64,000 nucleotides of DNA from Drouetiella hepatica Uher 2000/2452. GTDB taxonomy: Bacteria; Cyanobacteriota; Cyanobacteriia; Elainellales; Elainellaceae. Below the pieces are notes generated by a model. The model did no database searches, had not been told where the DNA came from, and saw nothing but the letters and a program-made list of their open reading frames with translations. A program made the position numbers and the translations under genes. Numbering within the stretch: the first letter of the stretch is position 1; each line of letters begins with the position of its first letter. Location of the stretch: positions 248,001 to 312,000 of the forward strand of contig JAHHHD010000002.1 in the NCBI GenBank assembly GCA_019359505.1, written 5' to 3'. Positions 18,066 through 27,494 of the stretch are shown piece by piece.

Positions 18066-19532
18066 TTAATTTATTGGCGATTGGTGGCGATTGGGGTCTA
18101 GCTTATCCCGCAGTTCGTCCTTGATACGATTCAAAATGGATGCCTCATCCAGGGAGGACAGAATCCGGCTAACGAGCGCTTTTGGAGTCTCATCGCCCCA
18201 AGATGCGCCGTTCGCCAGATAGGTTTTCGCCACTTGTCCAATGATGTGGGTAGAAACCCCCGCCACCCCCGCCTGCGTAATCGCTATGGAGAGATAGGGC
18301 GCAAGAGAAAGTCCGCCTGTCGCAGGAGCTGATAACCCCAGTAAACTCTTGAGAGAACCTAGCCCTAGGGTAGCGATCAGTTCGCTCACCGTAATGCCAC
18401 CCATGCTAAGAGCAATTTTTTGGAGTAACCCGACGGCTCCTTGCTGCGTCAAGGGAAAGCCATAGAGCCGAGATAGCGTCAGGATAAGGGCAATATCAAC
18501 GATCGTAGCGCTGAGCAGATCAAGAACGGTGACAGGATTGAGGGCGATTGCCACAGCTTTGGTCATCACGGCATTCCAGATGACTTGATTGGCGGTGCGA
18601 TCGCGGATCTCTAGCTTACGCTGCACCAACTGTTCGTTCACGTCATCGGTGTAGAGCATGGTGTTGAGCGCCACCAAGGCTTTACCCTCCCGCTGCAAGA
18701 TTTCCAGGATTTTGAGCTTCACGCCTTGCACATCCGGAACACCGCGACCCATGCGGGCGATTAGCGTCCCATCTTCTCGTCTGACTGCTCTGGCCATTAA
18801 CGGTGAGGCAGCCGCCATCACGATCTCATCGGGCGAAAGAAGTTCCTTAACGCGATCGTCCCGGATTTTCTCATAAATCACTCGGCGATCGGCTTCCGGG
18901 TACTGATCCATTTTGTTGAGCACCAGTAAAATGGGCTTGCTGGCTTTGCGGAGTTCCGACAGTGCCTCAAACTCAATGCGAGTCATGTCTCCGGCAATGA
19001 CAAACAAAATTAGGTCAGCGTGCTTTGCCAACTGCCGTGCCATAACCTCGCGGGTTTCGCCATCTACTTCGTCAATACCTGGCGTATCGATTAGCTCAAC
19101 CTGTGAGTTGCCCAACCCAGGCAGAGAAACCCGCCAGAATTCACCTTCAGGCTTAGCGCTCCATTGAGCCGTTTGAACCTGCTGCGTTACCCCATGCACT
19201 GCGCCTGTTTCAAAGACTTCTTGCCCCAACAGCGCGTTGAGCAACGAAGATTTGCCCCGTCCCACCATACCAAATACGGCAATATGGACCACCTGGCGAT
19301 CGAGCTTATCTAGCATAGTTTCCAAACTATGAATCTCTGTTTCTAAGCCTGACTGTTCTCTGGCGCTGAGATCCAGATTGCCGATCAACTCCCGCAACAC
19401 CTCTTGCGCCTGTCGGTAATTCAGCTCTGCCTGAAGATCGCTAAAGTCTTGAATCGTATCGTCTAACTCTCGATCGAGTTCGCTATCGGGCATGGCGATC
19501 GTCAATTTGAGACAGGTATCCACGTCAATCAT
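18066..19532 (-). CDS. Membrane-associated GTPase, Era-like G domain plus DUF697
   Basis: A 488-residue cyanobacterial GTPase. After an N-terminal helical region (1-80), the G domain shows G1 GMVGRGKS (88-95), G3 DTPGIDEV and G4 NKMDQY. The C-terminal third contains hydrophobic helices typical of the DUF697 domain (LDLLSATIVDIALILTLSRL, then a Gly/Leu-rich stretch). Relatives are thought to associate with membranes; the substrate process is unknown. It is upstream of a small hypothetical gene on the same strand. The GTPase call is firm; the role is not known. Confidence 0.88.
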   Translation of the reverse strand: MIDVDTCLKLTIAMPDSELDRELDDTIQDFSDLQAELNYRQAQEVLRELIGNLDLSAREQSGLETEIHSLETMLDKLDRQVVHIAVFGMVGRGKSSLLNALLGQEVFETGAVHGVTQQVQTAQWSAKPEGEFWRVSLPGLGNSQVELIDTPGIDEVDGETREVMARQLAKHADLILFVIAGDMTRIEFEALSELRKASKPILLVLNKMDQYPEADRRVIYEKIRDDRVKELLSPDEIVMAAASPLMARAVRREDGTLIARMGRGVPDVQGVKLKILEILQREGKALVALNTMLYTDDVNEQLVQRKLEIRDRTANQVIWNAVMTKAVAIALNPVTVLDLLSATIVDIALILTLSRLYGFPLTQQGAVGLLQKIALSMGGITVSELIATLGLGSLKSLLGLSAPATGGLSLAPYLSIAITQAGVAGVSTHIIGQVAKTYLANGASWGDETPKALVSRILSSLDEASILNRIKDELRDKLDPNRHQSPIN

Positions 19533-19762
19533 ACCAATTTCGTTGGTTGCGATAGTCTGGCGGGTTCATCACATGGATCTATCGCATGGGTCTATCGCAA
19601 TCCTTCTCACAAATAATTTAGGATCGCTTTAGGGCTGACATAAAAAATGACTGAATGCGTTACTGCATCCAGCCATCTCTTATAGCTCAAGTTGAGATGA
19701 TGAGAGCTGACCTAAGGCGATCGCCCTCCATTATCTACAGCTATCTACAGCGCTAATAGAAC

Positions 19763-20524
19763 CTACCACAAACCTCGAACGGGAGCAGCGCTGCTTCCAC
19801 TCGTGCCGTACTGTCCTGAAGAAGATCCGCTTGTGCCTGTCGAGCGATTGTAAGTGCCTGATCCTGTCGAGCCACCATAAGTGCCTGACGTTCCCCCTGT
19901 CGAAGGAGTGGTATCAGCGGCGGGGTTGGTGTCAGGATTCGTTTCGCTGGGTGTAGGTGAAGCAGCCCTAGGAACAGTCGTATCGGCTCCTGTACCGCTG
20001 GTACCGTTGCCCATTGAGCCACCTGAACCTGAGGTACCACTTGAACCTGACGTTCCCCCTGTCGAAGGAGTAGTATCAGCGGCGGGGTTGGTGTCAGGAT
20101 TCGTTTCGCTGGGTGTAGGTGAAGCAGTCCTCGGAACAGTCGTATCGACTCCTGTACCGCTGGTACCGTTGCCCATCGAGCCACCTGAACCTGGTGTTTC
20201 ATTCATGTTGCCCATGCTGCCGCCGCTGGGCTGGGGAGTACCCATGTTGCCAGTGCCCGGTGTGCCAGTACCATCAGGAGTGGTATTGCTATCTCCTGCG
20301 GAACCGCCTGAGTTGCCCGCACTGCCTGCGCCATCACCTGCGCCGTCTGAGCCGCTACTTTGAGCTAGAAGCTGCCCCATATTGGATGAACTTTGACCCA
20401 AGGCTGAGTAAGTCTGGGTATTAGCCAATGCTAGAGCAGGAAGGCTAATCAGAGCGCTAATGCTCGCAAACCCGATAGCGCCCGCAAATTTCTTGATCAT
20501 GGATTGGCTGTTTGTTGAACTCAT
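19763..20524 (-). CDS. Secreted Gly/Ser/Thr-rich low-complexity protein with a 54-residue repeat
   Basis: 253 residues. A signal peptide (KKFAGAIGFASISALISLPA, cleavage near ALALA) is followed by Gly/Ser/Thr/Pro low complexity with no globular domain. A 54-residue unit (SGGSMGNGTSGTG, DTTVPR, ASPTPSETNPDTNPAADTTP) occurs twice in tandem, mirrored by a 162-bp DNA period (19884-20031 and 20046-20193) that is nearly identical. It ends RGLW. A cell-surface or envelope spacer role is possible but unproven. Confidence 0.6.
   Translation of the reverse strand: MSSTNSQSMIKKFAGAIGFASISALISLPALALANTQTYSALGQSSSNMGQLLAQSSGSDGAGDGAGSAGNSGGSAGDSNTTPDGTGTPGTGNMGTPQPSGGSMGNMNETPGSGGSMGNGTSGTGVDTTVPRTASPTPSETNPDTNPAADTTPSTGGTSGSSGTSGSGGSMGNGTSGTGADTTVPRAASPTPSETNPDTNPAADTTPSTGGTSGTYGGSTGSGTYNRSTGTSGSSSGQYGTSGSSAAPVRGLW
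19884..20193. repeat. 162-bp tandem duplication inside the low-complexity gene
   Basis: Two copies start at CCTGACGTTCCCCCTGTCG (19884 and 20046) with only a few substitutions between them. The unit is a multiple of three, so copy-number change keeps the frame. Confidence 0.85.
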
Positions 20525-20816
20525 GGGTATCTTCCTTTGAATTTATGATGTGAATCTCAAGCTGCACCTGCATACTGGCTGAAAACTGCACAGCTAAGCA
20601 GTCGCAGAATGCGAACTTAAGCTGCAACTGATTTCTAGAATGCTCTACGGTAGGCGATCGTCTCTATGCGACCGCCTTAATGCAACTCTCAGATGCGATC
20701 GCAGCAAGTGCGTCACTGCGATTTTGTTGCAGTGATTGCACTATAACGAAGCGAATGGGCTTTAATAATCCTTCTAAAGAGATAAGTCGCTCTATGCCCT
20801 TAAGCTAGGCTTAGCA
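20525..20816. other. Intergenic region between the low-complexity gene and uvrB
   Basis: 292 bp with two HIP1 sites and short partial palindromes. No gene or clear terminator found. Confidence 0.4.
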
Positions 20817-22889
20817 TCATGCCATTCCCTGCCGTTTTCCCACCAATCGATCGCGCAAATGTTTGATCCGATCGCGCATTTTCGCCGCCTCTTCAAACTC
20901 CATCTTCTTCGCCGCTTCTTTCATTTCGGCTTCTAGTTTGACAATTAAGTCAGGAATATTTTCCAGCGGCAAATCATAGGAATGCTCATAGGCTTCGTCT
21001 AGCTCTTGAGCCGTCAGCTTGCGAGAGACTTCAAGATACTTCAGGATAGAGTTGCTCGATCGCTTGATGATGGACTTGGGCGTAATATTGTGTTTTTCGT
21101 TGTACTCTATCTGAATTGCGCGACGGCGATCGGTTTCGCTAATGGCTTTTGCCATGCTTTTCGTCAGGTTATCTCCGTAGAGAATGGCTTTCCCTTCCGT
21201 ATGTCGAGCTGCGCGTCCGATAGTTTGAATCAGCGATCGCTCTGCTCGCAGGAATCCTTCTTTGTCAGCATCTAGAATTGCAACTAAGGAAACCTCTGGC
21301 AAGTCCAAACCTTCCCTCAGAAGGTTCACGCCAATCAGCACATCAAAATCTCCGTTGCGGAGATCCTGCAAGATCTCAATGCGCTCGATCGAGTTAATTT
21401 CTGAGTGCAGGTATCGAACTCGAACCGCTCTCTCTTGCAGGTACTCCGTCAAGTCTTCTGCCATGCGCTTAGTCAATGTCGTGACTAAGACACGCTCATT
21501 TTTAACCGTGCGCTCCTGAATTTCTCCAAACAGGTCGTCAATTTGTCCCTCAGTTGGCCGCACAAAGATTTCTGGGTCAATTACGCCTGTTGGACGAATC
21601 ACCTGCTCTACAACTTTTCCAGTGCCAGAAATATATTTTTTGACTTCATCCTTACCTTCGCCCTCAATATCAAACTTGCCGCCTGAGATCTCCAGCTCCC
21701 AGTTTCCTGGCGTAGCAGACACAAAGATACACTGATTTACCTTCTCCCAAAATTCCTCAGACTTAAGAGGTCGGTTGTCAGCAGCGCTAGGCAGCCGGAA
21801 TCCATGATCAATCAGCGTCATTTTGCGGGAGCGATCGCCGTTGTACATGCCCCGGATCTGCGGAATCGTCACATGCGACTCGTCAATTACCAGCAGCCAG
21901 TCGTCTGGGAAGTAGTCCAGCAAACACTCTGGCGGGGTTCCGGCGACTCGTCCTGTCAGATGTCGCGCATAGTTTTCTACGCCGTTGCAGTAGCCAACTT
22001 CCCGCAGCATCTCCAGATCGTACCGAGTCCGCTGCTCTAACCGCTGTGCCTCCAGCAGCTTGTTCTCTTTCTCCAGAAAAACGAGCTGGTCTTTTAGCTC
22101 CTGCTCAATGTCGTTACAGGCTTCCTCTAGCCGATCTTCTGGCGTCACGAAGTGGCGCGCCGGATAGACATTCAGCGCATCCATGCTTTGTATTGTTTCG
22201 CCCGTAATCGGGTCAATGTAGCGAATCGCCTCAATTTCGTCCCCGAAAAACTCAATGCGGATTAGCCGATCTTCGTATGCTGGCCCAATCTCCAGCACAT
22301 CTCCCTTCACCCGAAACCGACCGCGCCCCACGTCCAAATCGTTCCGCTCGTACTGCACCGACGACAGATCGCGCAACACCTGTCGCTGATCTAGCTCCAT
22401 GCCCACCCGAAAAGGGATAGCGGCTTTTAAATATTCGGATGGCGTACCCAAGCCGTAGATGCAGCTAATCGAGGCAACTACAATCACATCTTTGCGCTCA
22501 AACAGCGATCGCGTTGCCGAGTGCCGCAGCATATCGATTTCGTCGTTGATCGAAGCCGTCTTGGCAATGTAGGTATCCGTCACCGGGATATAGGCTTCCG
22601 GCTGATAGTAGTCGTAGTAACTGATGAAATACTCGACGGCGTTATCCGGGAAAAACTCTCGTAGCTCGTTGCAGAGCTGCGCGGCAAGCGTCTTGTTGTG
22701 TGCCAGAATCAGCGTCGATTTACCCACATTCTGAATCACGCGGGCGGCAGTATGGGTTTTGCCCGTACCCGTCGCCCCCAGCAGGGTTTGATACCGCTCT
22801 CCTGCATTCAAGCCTTTCGTTAGATAGGCGATCGCTTTAGGCTGATCGCCCATCGGTTCAAACGGAGCCTGGATATGGAACTCTGTCAT
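20817..22889 (-). CDS. uvrB: Excinuclease ABC subunit B
   Basis: A 690-residue UvrB, the damage-verification helicase of nucleotide excision repair, which loads from UvrA2 and recruits UvrC. Motifs in order: Walker [13 protein letters not shown] near the N-terminus, the beta-hairpin [12 protein letters not shown] that grips DNA, the DEAD-like DESH, helicase motifs V/VI ([20 protein letters not shown]) and a C-terminal UVR domain ([18 protein letters not shown]) that binds UvrC. Full length, single gene, ATG at 22889. There are no SOS-box-like sequences that I can identify upstream. Confidence 0.98.
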   Translation of the reverse strand: MTEFHIQAPFEPMGDQPKAIAYLTKGLNAGERYQTLLGATGTGKTHTAARVIQNVGKSTLILAHNKTLAAQLCNELREFFPDNAVEYFISYYDYYQPEAYIPVTDTYIAKTASINDEIDMLRHSATRSLFERKDVIVVASISCIYGLGTPSEYLKAAIPFRVGMELDQRQVLRDLSSVQYERNDLDVGRGRFRVKGDVLEIGPAYEDRLIRIEFFGDEIEAIRYIDPITGETIQSMDALNVYPARHFVTPEDRLEEACNDIEQELKDQLVFLEKENKLLEAQRLEQRTRYDLEMLREVGYCNGVENYARHLTGRVAGTPPECLLDYFPDDWLLVIDESHVTIPQIRGMYNGDRSRKMTLIDHGFRLPSAADNRPLKSEEFWEKVNQCIFVSATPGNWELEISGGKFDIEGEGKDEVKKYISGTGKVVEQVIRPTGVIDPEIFVRPTEGQIDDLFGEIQERTVKNERVLVTTLTKRMAEDLTEYLQERAVRVRYLHSEINSIERIEILQDLRNGDFDVLIGVNLLREGLDLPEVSLVAILDADKEGFLRAERSLIQTIGRAARHTEGKAILYGDNLTKSMAKAISETDRRRAIQIEYNEKHNITPKSIIKRSSNSILKYLEVSRKLTAQELDEAYEHSYDLPLENIPDLIVKLEAEMKEAAKKMEFEEAAKMRDRIKHLRDRLVGKRQGMA

Positions 22890-22988
22890 TGTTGCGCCGC
22901 CTCAAGAGTCATCAAGCTACAGTCTTGCTGTCTATATGCTTACTATGATGACGGATTTCTCTAAACTTGTAGGATGAACGGGCTATGG

Positions 22989-23633
22989 TTACAGAACCAC
23001 AAAGTAAATGGGCTTGTAGGCTCGAATAAATTTTGTCATCTTATCCCGTTCATCTTTCGTGGGAGTCGCAAAGCAGCCCGATGTCCCAGTATTGGCATCT
23101 TGGCTGAATGCAGATGGATCATAATGAATGCCGATGCCCGATCGCTCAGTCTTGAAGGTCGGAGTCACAGCAGACCAGGCACCGCCAAACTCACCCGGAG
23201 CGCTTTCGTCCACACTTCCAGGCAAATCGAAAGTATAGATGCCAAAGGGAAGCGGCGTTGCTGAACCCGCCACATGAGAGGGCGTTTGCTTACCCACCCG
23301 TCCCGAAATGCCGCGCACCGTTTGAATAATTTGATCGCTGCCATTCAGTAGTTCTGTTCTGTAGACTCTCAAACCGCCCCCAATCGTATCCGGAGTGCGG
23401 GTTGCAATCACCTTAGCCTTCCCCACCGAGGCAGCGTGGGGGACGAGAAAACTGGTAGCAACCCAGCGGTTAAGCCCAATTTGTGCCCAGGTTATTCCTC
23501 CCGCCGTCACAGGGTTACCCGTCACGTAAACCAGAGTGCCATTGGGTAAAAGATCGATTGGCTGACCATTGGGCAAGGAGCGTACCCGCAGCGGATCACC
23601 TTGGGTTTTAACAACAGCAATATAGTTCGGCAT
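22989..23633 (-). CDS. SH3-like domain plus L,D-transpeptidase-like (YkuD-type) protein
   Basis: 214 residues. The N-terminal part (about 1-65) resembles a bacterial SH3 domain (DPLRVRSLPNGQPIDLLPNG, ITWAQIGLNRWVATSFL). The C-terminal part has the layout of a YkuD-like catalytic domain: PLPFGIYTFDLPG, IGIHYDPSAF, then GTSGCFATP with the putative nucleophile Cys in SGC. No signal peptide is evident, which is odd for a peptidoglycan cross-linker. The following His/Arg usually seen after SHGC is replaced. It could be a YkuD-fold protein with another role. It lies near but not in an operon with uvrB. Confidence 0.6.
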   Translation of the reverse strand: MPNYIAVVKTQGDPLRVRSLPNGQPIDLLPNGTLVYVTGNPVTAGGITWAQIGLNRWVATSFLVPHAASVGKAKVIATRTPDTIGGGLRVYRTELLNGSDQIIQTVRGISGRVGKQTPSHVAGSATPLPFGIYTFDLPGSVDESAPGEFGGAWSAVTPTFKTERSGIGIHYDPSAFSQDANTGTSGCFATPTKDERDKMTKFIRAYKPIYFVVL

Positions 23634-24067
23634 GTTCTTTTCCTAATGAGATTTTCTGCTTGGCAAAATCGTTGACTTAATGAGGACTTACACATTTTTG
23701 TTGTGTGGTGGGCTGCGCCCACCACACAACAAAAATGCACTACAGCTAGAGGGCTTGCGTAAGTCCTATTAATTTTTGGCAAACGGGCGACAGCCATATC
23801 AGAAACATCAATCTAAAAATTTAGTTTTCCGAATGGATTGAGGTACCCACTGGGGTACTTTGCTCTCATAGGAAATTATTGAAGCTAGGAATTGAAGCCA
23901 GTTGTTTTACTGTTGTCAGTTGCAGTTTCTAACCGGATGTCTCCGAATGTGTTATGAGCTAGGTTTCGTAGGATATGCGATAGTTAGGGCGATCGCTCCA
24001 CTCTCTAATTCACCTCTGTGACTCTACTTTCTGGCTCATATTTTTGGCTCACATTTTTGGCTCAACC
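23634..24067. other. Intergenic region upstream of the response regulator
   Basis: 434 bp containing the element at 23682-23768. The rest is A+T-rich with no gene. It holds the promoters of two divergent genes. Confidence 0.45.
23682..23768. mobile_element. Family C MITE-like element with IS701-like termini
   Basis: Outer ends AGGACTTACAC and GCGTAAGTCCT form inverted repeats resembling the AGGACTTACGCA end at 9399 of the transposase remnant. Inside is a perfect 21-bp stem (CATTTTTGTTGTGTGGTGGG..., loop TGC) at 23693-23737. Confidence 0.75.
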
Positions 24068-24766
24068 ATGCAAATTCTCCTAGTTGACGATGAAGTGGCG
24101 CTAACCGAACCCCTCAGCCGGATTCTGCGAAAACAGGGCTATGGGGTAGATGTTGTGCATGATGGGTTAGAGGGCAGTCGGCTGGCGGCACAGGGACAAT
24201 ATGACCTGCTGATCTTGGACTGGATGCTGCCTCAAAAAACCGGGCTTGAGATCTGTCAAGAACTGCGATCGCAGGGTGACATTACCCCCGTTCTGTTTCT
24301 CACAGCAAAAGATACGCTGGACGATCGCGTTTCAGGGCTGGATGCCGGGGCTGATGATTATCTAATCAAGCCTTTTGAGTTACGGGAGCTATTGGCGCGG
24401 GTGCGGGCACTGCTTCGTCGTCCGCCCACGTTGGAGGCAGCCCCGCAGCAGCCACGAGTCAAAGATTTGGAGCTGAATCTGGAAAACCAGCTTGCAACTC
24501 GCCAAGGACGAGCGATCGACCTATCTGAAAAAGAGGCAATGCTGCTTGCCTACTTCATGCAGCATCCTAATCAGCTCCTTACCCATGAGCAAATCTACGC
24601 TCAGGTCTGGGGCGAGGGAGAAAGGCCGGGTAGCAATGTGCTAGCGGCGCAGGTTCGGCTGCTGCGGCGCAAGATTGAAACTGAAGGCGAAGCGCCGCTG
24701 ATTCATACGGTTTACGGCAAAGGCTATCGTTTTGGCGCACTAGGTGAGCTAGATTCGCCAGTGTGA
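24068..24766 (+). CDS. OmpR/PhoB-family response regulator
   Basis: 232 residues from the ATG at 24068 (MQILLVDDEVALTEPL; an upstream in-frame TTG is less likely). The receiver domain (1-118) has the acidic pocket DDE, phosphoacceptor Asp in LLILDWMLP, Thr in FLTAKDT and Lys in IKPFELREL. A winged-helix DNA-binding domain follows (about 130-225; LSEKEAMLLAYFMQHPNQLL, VLAAQVRLLRRKIE, YGKGYRF). The sequence resembles cyanobacterial regulators often labelled RppA-like. No sensor kinase is adjacent, so the partner and stimulus are unknown. Confidence 0.92.
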   Translation: MQILLVDDEVALTEPLSRILRKQGYGVDVVHDGLEGSRLAAQGQYDLLILDWMLPQKTGLEICQELRSQGDITPVLFLTAKDTLDDRVSGLDAGADDYLIKPFELRELLARVRALLRRPPTLEAAPQQPRVKDLELNLENQLATRQGRAIDLSEKEAMLLAYFMQHPNQLLTHEQIYAQVWGEGERPGSNVLAAQVRLLRRKIETEGEAPLIHTVYGKGYRFGALGELDSPV

Positions 24767-24850
24767 GCTAGATTTCTTCGCGAAAGACCGACCCACAAAC
24801 CAGATCGACCAAGTCTCAGCAGATCGCCAATGCTCGATCACTAATCTAGA

Positions 24851-24932
24851 AAGTTAATTTTCAAAGGTGCTTTGCGCCTTTGAAAATTAACTTTTAGGGT
24901 TTTGGGCTGCGCTACGCACAGCCCAAAACCCT
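24851..24932. repeat. Two adjacent hairpins, family E
   Basis: A 17-bp stem (AAGTTAATTTTCAAAGG, 24851-24893) is followed by a 13-bp stem (AGGGTTTTGGGCT, 24896-24932). The GGGTTTTGGG stem and the flanking AAAATTAACTTTT recur at 55694-55747 in altered order. They may act as a terminator for the response-regulator gene. Confidence 0.75.
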
Positions 24933-25020
24933 ATTTGCGATCTACTGAGACTGCAAAATAAATGTTGCAAGGAGGATTGAAGTTAAGGTAGAGCCGTTAA
25001 CCTTAATTAGATTCAAGCCT

Positions 25021-25115
25021 TATAGCTGTCGCCAGTTTGCTTAGGACAATTTTGGTGGGGCGCTTCGCGCCCCACCAAAATTGTCCCCGTCCTAACCGCC
25101 TTGGCGGTTGCCATA
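25021..25115. repeat. Family A hairpin repeat, copy 5 (reverse orientation)
   Basis: TATAGCTGTCGCCAGTTTGC at the left and AACCGCCTTGGCGGTTGCCA at the right. Perfect central stem GGACAATTTTGGTGGGGCGC around TTC. Confidence 0.8.
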
Positions 25116-25163
25116 ACTCATTTCAAGCCTTAGCTTATTTCACGTTAGAGGAGACTAATAAGA

Positions 25164-26279
25164 ATGCCCAATCGGAGATCTGGATGGCTCGGCTTACCGT
25201 TGAAGGGTTCTCACAGCAAATTTCACGTCTGCCCCATTTGCTGTATTGTGCCGCCCCACATGGTGGATTCAGTCATTAAAAACGGCAGCGATCGCCAGCG
25301 AGATTGGGCGCTGCAAACCTTGCGTAAATCAGAGCAGTTTCGGGGACGGCGGGAAGTCGTGGGTGGGCTGGCATTTATGGCAGCAGCAGGGGTGAAACGC
25401 CGCACCATCTACGATGCTCAGCGCAGTACAGTGTTGCCTGGAGTTTTAGTGCGCAGTGAAGGCGATCCGGTTTCGCCTGATCCGGTTGTTAACGAAGCCT
25501 ACGATGGATCGGGCGCTACCTATGATCTCTATGCCGAAGTCTTTGGACGAAATTCTATTGACGATCGCGGCTTACGGCTCGACTCAACCATTCACTACGG
25601 CGTTAACTACGAGAATGCCTTTTGGAATGGGAATCAAATGGTGTACGGCGATGGCGATGGCGAATTATTTCAGCGATTCACTAAAGCGATCGATGTCATT
25701 GGGCATGAGCTAACCCATGGCGTAACGCAGTATGAGGCGGGTCTTGAGTACTATGGCGAAACTGGAGCGCTGAATGAATCCTTTTCAGACGTGTTTGGCA
25801 CGCTGGTGAAGCAGCGATCGCTCAATCAGACGGTAGCCCAAGCAGACTGGATCATTGGCGCGGGGCTATTTACGCCCAAAGTTCAAGGAGTTGGCATTCG
25901 CTCGATGAAAGCCCCTGGCACAGCATATGACGATGACGTTTTGGGCAAAGATCCGCAGCCAGCCCATGTCAAAGACTTTTACCGAGGCAGTGCTGATAAC
26001 GGTGGCGTTCACATCAACTCAGGTATTCCCAACTACGCTTTTTACCTGGCAGCAACCGAAATTGGCGGCTACGCCTGGGAGAAAGCAGGCAAAATCTGGT
26101 ATTTGACTTTGCGCGATCGCCTTCGCTCTAATGCCACCTTCCGCCAAACCGCCAATGCCATGGTCGCTATAGCAGGAGCGCTATACGGCGTTGAAAGCCC
26201 TGAACAAAAAGCTGTTCGCAACGCATGGCAGAAGGTGGGCGTGCTTCAAGTCACCCCGGTTAAACCCGGCAGGCGCTGA
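25164..26279 (+). CDS. Protealysin-like M4 (thermolysin family) metallopeptidase
   Basis: 371 residues. The zinc site is H181-E182-x-x-H185 in GHELTHGVTQYE, with the third ligand E205 in GALNESFSDVFG. A later GVHINSGIPNYAFYLAA supplies the transition-state His region. The short N-terminal part carries a conserved CxIVPPHM segment typical of the small protealysin-type propeptide, not the long thermolysin propeptide. No signal peptide precedes it, so the enzyme is probably intracellular, as suggested for protealysins. No emfourin-type inhibitor gene follows it. The convergent neighbour is a peptidoglycan-binding protein 3 bp away. Confidence 0.92.
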   Translation: MPNRRSGWLGLPLKGSHSKFHVCPICCIVPPHMVDSVIKNGSDRQRDWALQTLRKSEQFRGRREVVGGLAFMAAAGVKRRTIYDAQRSTVLPGVLVRSEGDPVSPDPVVNEAYDGSGATYDLYAEVFGRNSIDDRGLRLDSTIHYGVNYENAFWNGNQMVYGDGDGELFQRFTKAIDVIGHELTHGVTQYEAGLEYYGETGALNESFSDVFGTLVKQRSLNQTVAQADWIIGAGLFTPKVQGVGIRSMKAPGTAYDDDVLGKDPQPAHVKDFYRGSADNGGVHINSGIPNYAFYLAATEIGGYAWEKAGKIWYLTLRDRLRSNATFRQTANAMVAIAGALYGVESPEQKAVRNAWQKVGVLQVTPVKPGRR

Positions 26280-26282
26280 TGC

Positions 26283-26717
26283 CTAATATTTCCAGGGCAG
26301 AGGCGCTCGATAGGGATTCTCGTTAGCATCTATGACCTCCCAAGTTGCAGGATTGACAACTCCTGTAACAGGAAGATTGTATCGCTGCTGCAAATCCTTA
26401 ATCGCACTCTCTGTCACTGAGCCAAAAACGCCATCCACAGTGCCGTAGCCTCGATTGCCTAACCGCACGTCGGCAGCTCCCAGAAACCCGTTACTCTGCA
26501 AGATGCCCTGAAGCTTGGCAACAGATTCACCGCGATCGCCTTTCCGCAGCGTGGGCAGAGTTTGATCGGTGTAAGCCGTTGCCAGCAACAGGGGGGCAGG
26601 GGAAAGAGGAAGGGCGTTGACTGCACTGCCAACGAGCTGAGGCATAGAGGGAATGATTGAGGGAACTACTGACAGACCCACTACTAGAAAGATGGAGGAG
26701 ACAGACTTCAGGTGCAT
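26283..26717 (-). CDS. Exported peptidoglycan-binding domain protein
   Basis: 144 residues from the ATG at 26717 (an in-frame TTG lies at 26732). A hydrophobic N-terminus (SVSSIFLVVGLSVVPSIIPS) acts as signal or anchor. The C-terminal half is a PG_binding_1 domain (PTLRKGDRGESVAKLQGILQ, VDGVFGSVTESAIKDLQQRY, LPVTGVVNPATWEVID). It has no catalytic domain. It is convergent with the M4 peptidase gene, with only 3 bp between stops. Confidence 0.83.
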   Translation of the reverse strand: MHLKSVSSIFLVVGLSVVPSIIPSMPQLVGSAVNALPLSPAPLLLATAYTDQTLPTLRKGDRGESVAKLQGILQSNGFLGAADVRLGNRGYGTVDGVFGSVTESAIKDLQQRYNLPVTGVVNPATWEVIDANENPYRAPLPWKY

Positions 26718-26813
26718 GACTTTAAAAATCAACAGTAAATTTAGAACACCACCTTACCTAAAGAATATGTAGGAAAAATATAGGCAAGGATGCGATCGCT
26801 TGCCCTGACGAAA

Positions 26814-27335
26814 TCATTTGGGCAGATCGGGGCAGACGAACTCTTCTTCTACGGCGGTTAGCGTAACTTCCTGAGTTTCGTTAGAGAGAATCAGCTTTTG
26901 TTTCAAGCGCAAGGTAGTGTCAGTTAGCTCCAGAATTTCTGCGGTGTAGGCAGGTCTGCCGTTTTCGCTAACGTTCAAGACCTTGGGCGCGGCTTTGTCG
27001 ATCGTCCAAGGAAAAATGGCATAGGTTTCTACGCAGGAGGTTTGCATCAGAGTGCCGTTGGGCAAAAAGATGTAGAGGCTGTTGGGTGCCGAACCTGAAG
27101 GGGCTGTCACCCGCCAAATTCTGCTGAACATCTGGGTTAAATCAGAGCTGGCTGGCGTGCTAGGAGTCGAGCTAGGCGTGACGCGAACCGGGCTAGGCGT
27201 GATGGTTTGAGCAACGATACTAGCAGAAGTATTGCTGGCGTTAGAACTGGATAAATCACCAGACTGAGAACAGCTAATCAGTCCAGCGACTAGCAAGCTG
27301 ACGAATGGCAAAAGTAGATGCTGGCGTTTGATCAT
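26814..27335 (-). CDS. Putative lipoprotein of unknown function
   Basis: 173 residues from the ATG at 27335. A signal peptide ends in a lipobox (VAGLISC), so the Cys should be lipid-modified. A Ser/Thr/Pro-rich spacer follows (TPSPVRVTPSSTPSTPASS). A small globular C-terminal domain (IWRVTAPSGSAPNSLYIFLP, NGTLMQTSCVETYAIFPWTI) resembles lipocalin- or META-like beta proteins, but I cannot assign a family. Three 17-bp tandem repeats lie just upstream in the probable promoter region. Confidence 0.6.
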   Translation of the reverse strand: MIKRQHLLLPFVSLLVAGLISCSQSGDLSSSNASNTSASIVAQTITPSPVRVTPSSTPSTPASSDLTQMFSRIWRVTAPSGSAPNSLYIFLPNGTLMQTSCVETYAIFPWTIDKAAPKVLNVSENGRPAYTAEILELTDTTLRLKQKLILSNETQEVTLTAVEEEFVCPDLPK

Positions 27336-27381
27336 GTTGAATTTCCTGAGAAGATAAGCTGCGGCGCACCAATTGAGACGG

Positions 27382-27432
27382 AATTGCTCTGGATGCAAAA
27401 TTGCTCTAGATGCAAAATTGCTCTAGATGCAA
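27382..27432. repeat. Three tandem 17-bp repeats
   Basis: Units AATTGCTCTGGATGCAA and AATTGCTCTAGATGCAA (twice) with one base difference. They lie 47 bp upstream of the lipoprotein ATG. Confidence 0.9.
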
Positions 27433-27494
27433 ATATGTACACCATACAGTCTTGTCGATCGCCCTTCTCTTTAGTTCCCCATTCAACTCATATC

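Larger units (their letters stand above)
24767..25163. other. Repeat-rich intergenic region
   Basis: 397 bp between the regulator and the M4 peptidase, occupied mostly by three hairpins (24851-24893, 24896-24932 and the family A copy at 25021-25115). No gene seen. Confidence 0.5.

Noticed and set aside
19881-20363. A 160-codon frame opposite the Gly/Ser-rich secreted protein
   Set aside because: It is the reverse frame of a repetitive gene with biased codons; the minus strand has a signal peptide and gives the sensible protein.
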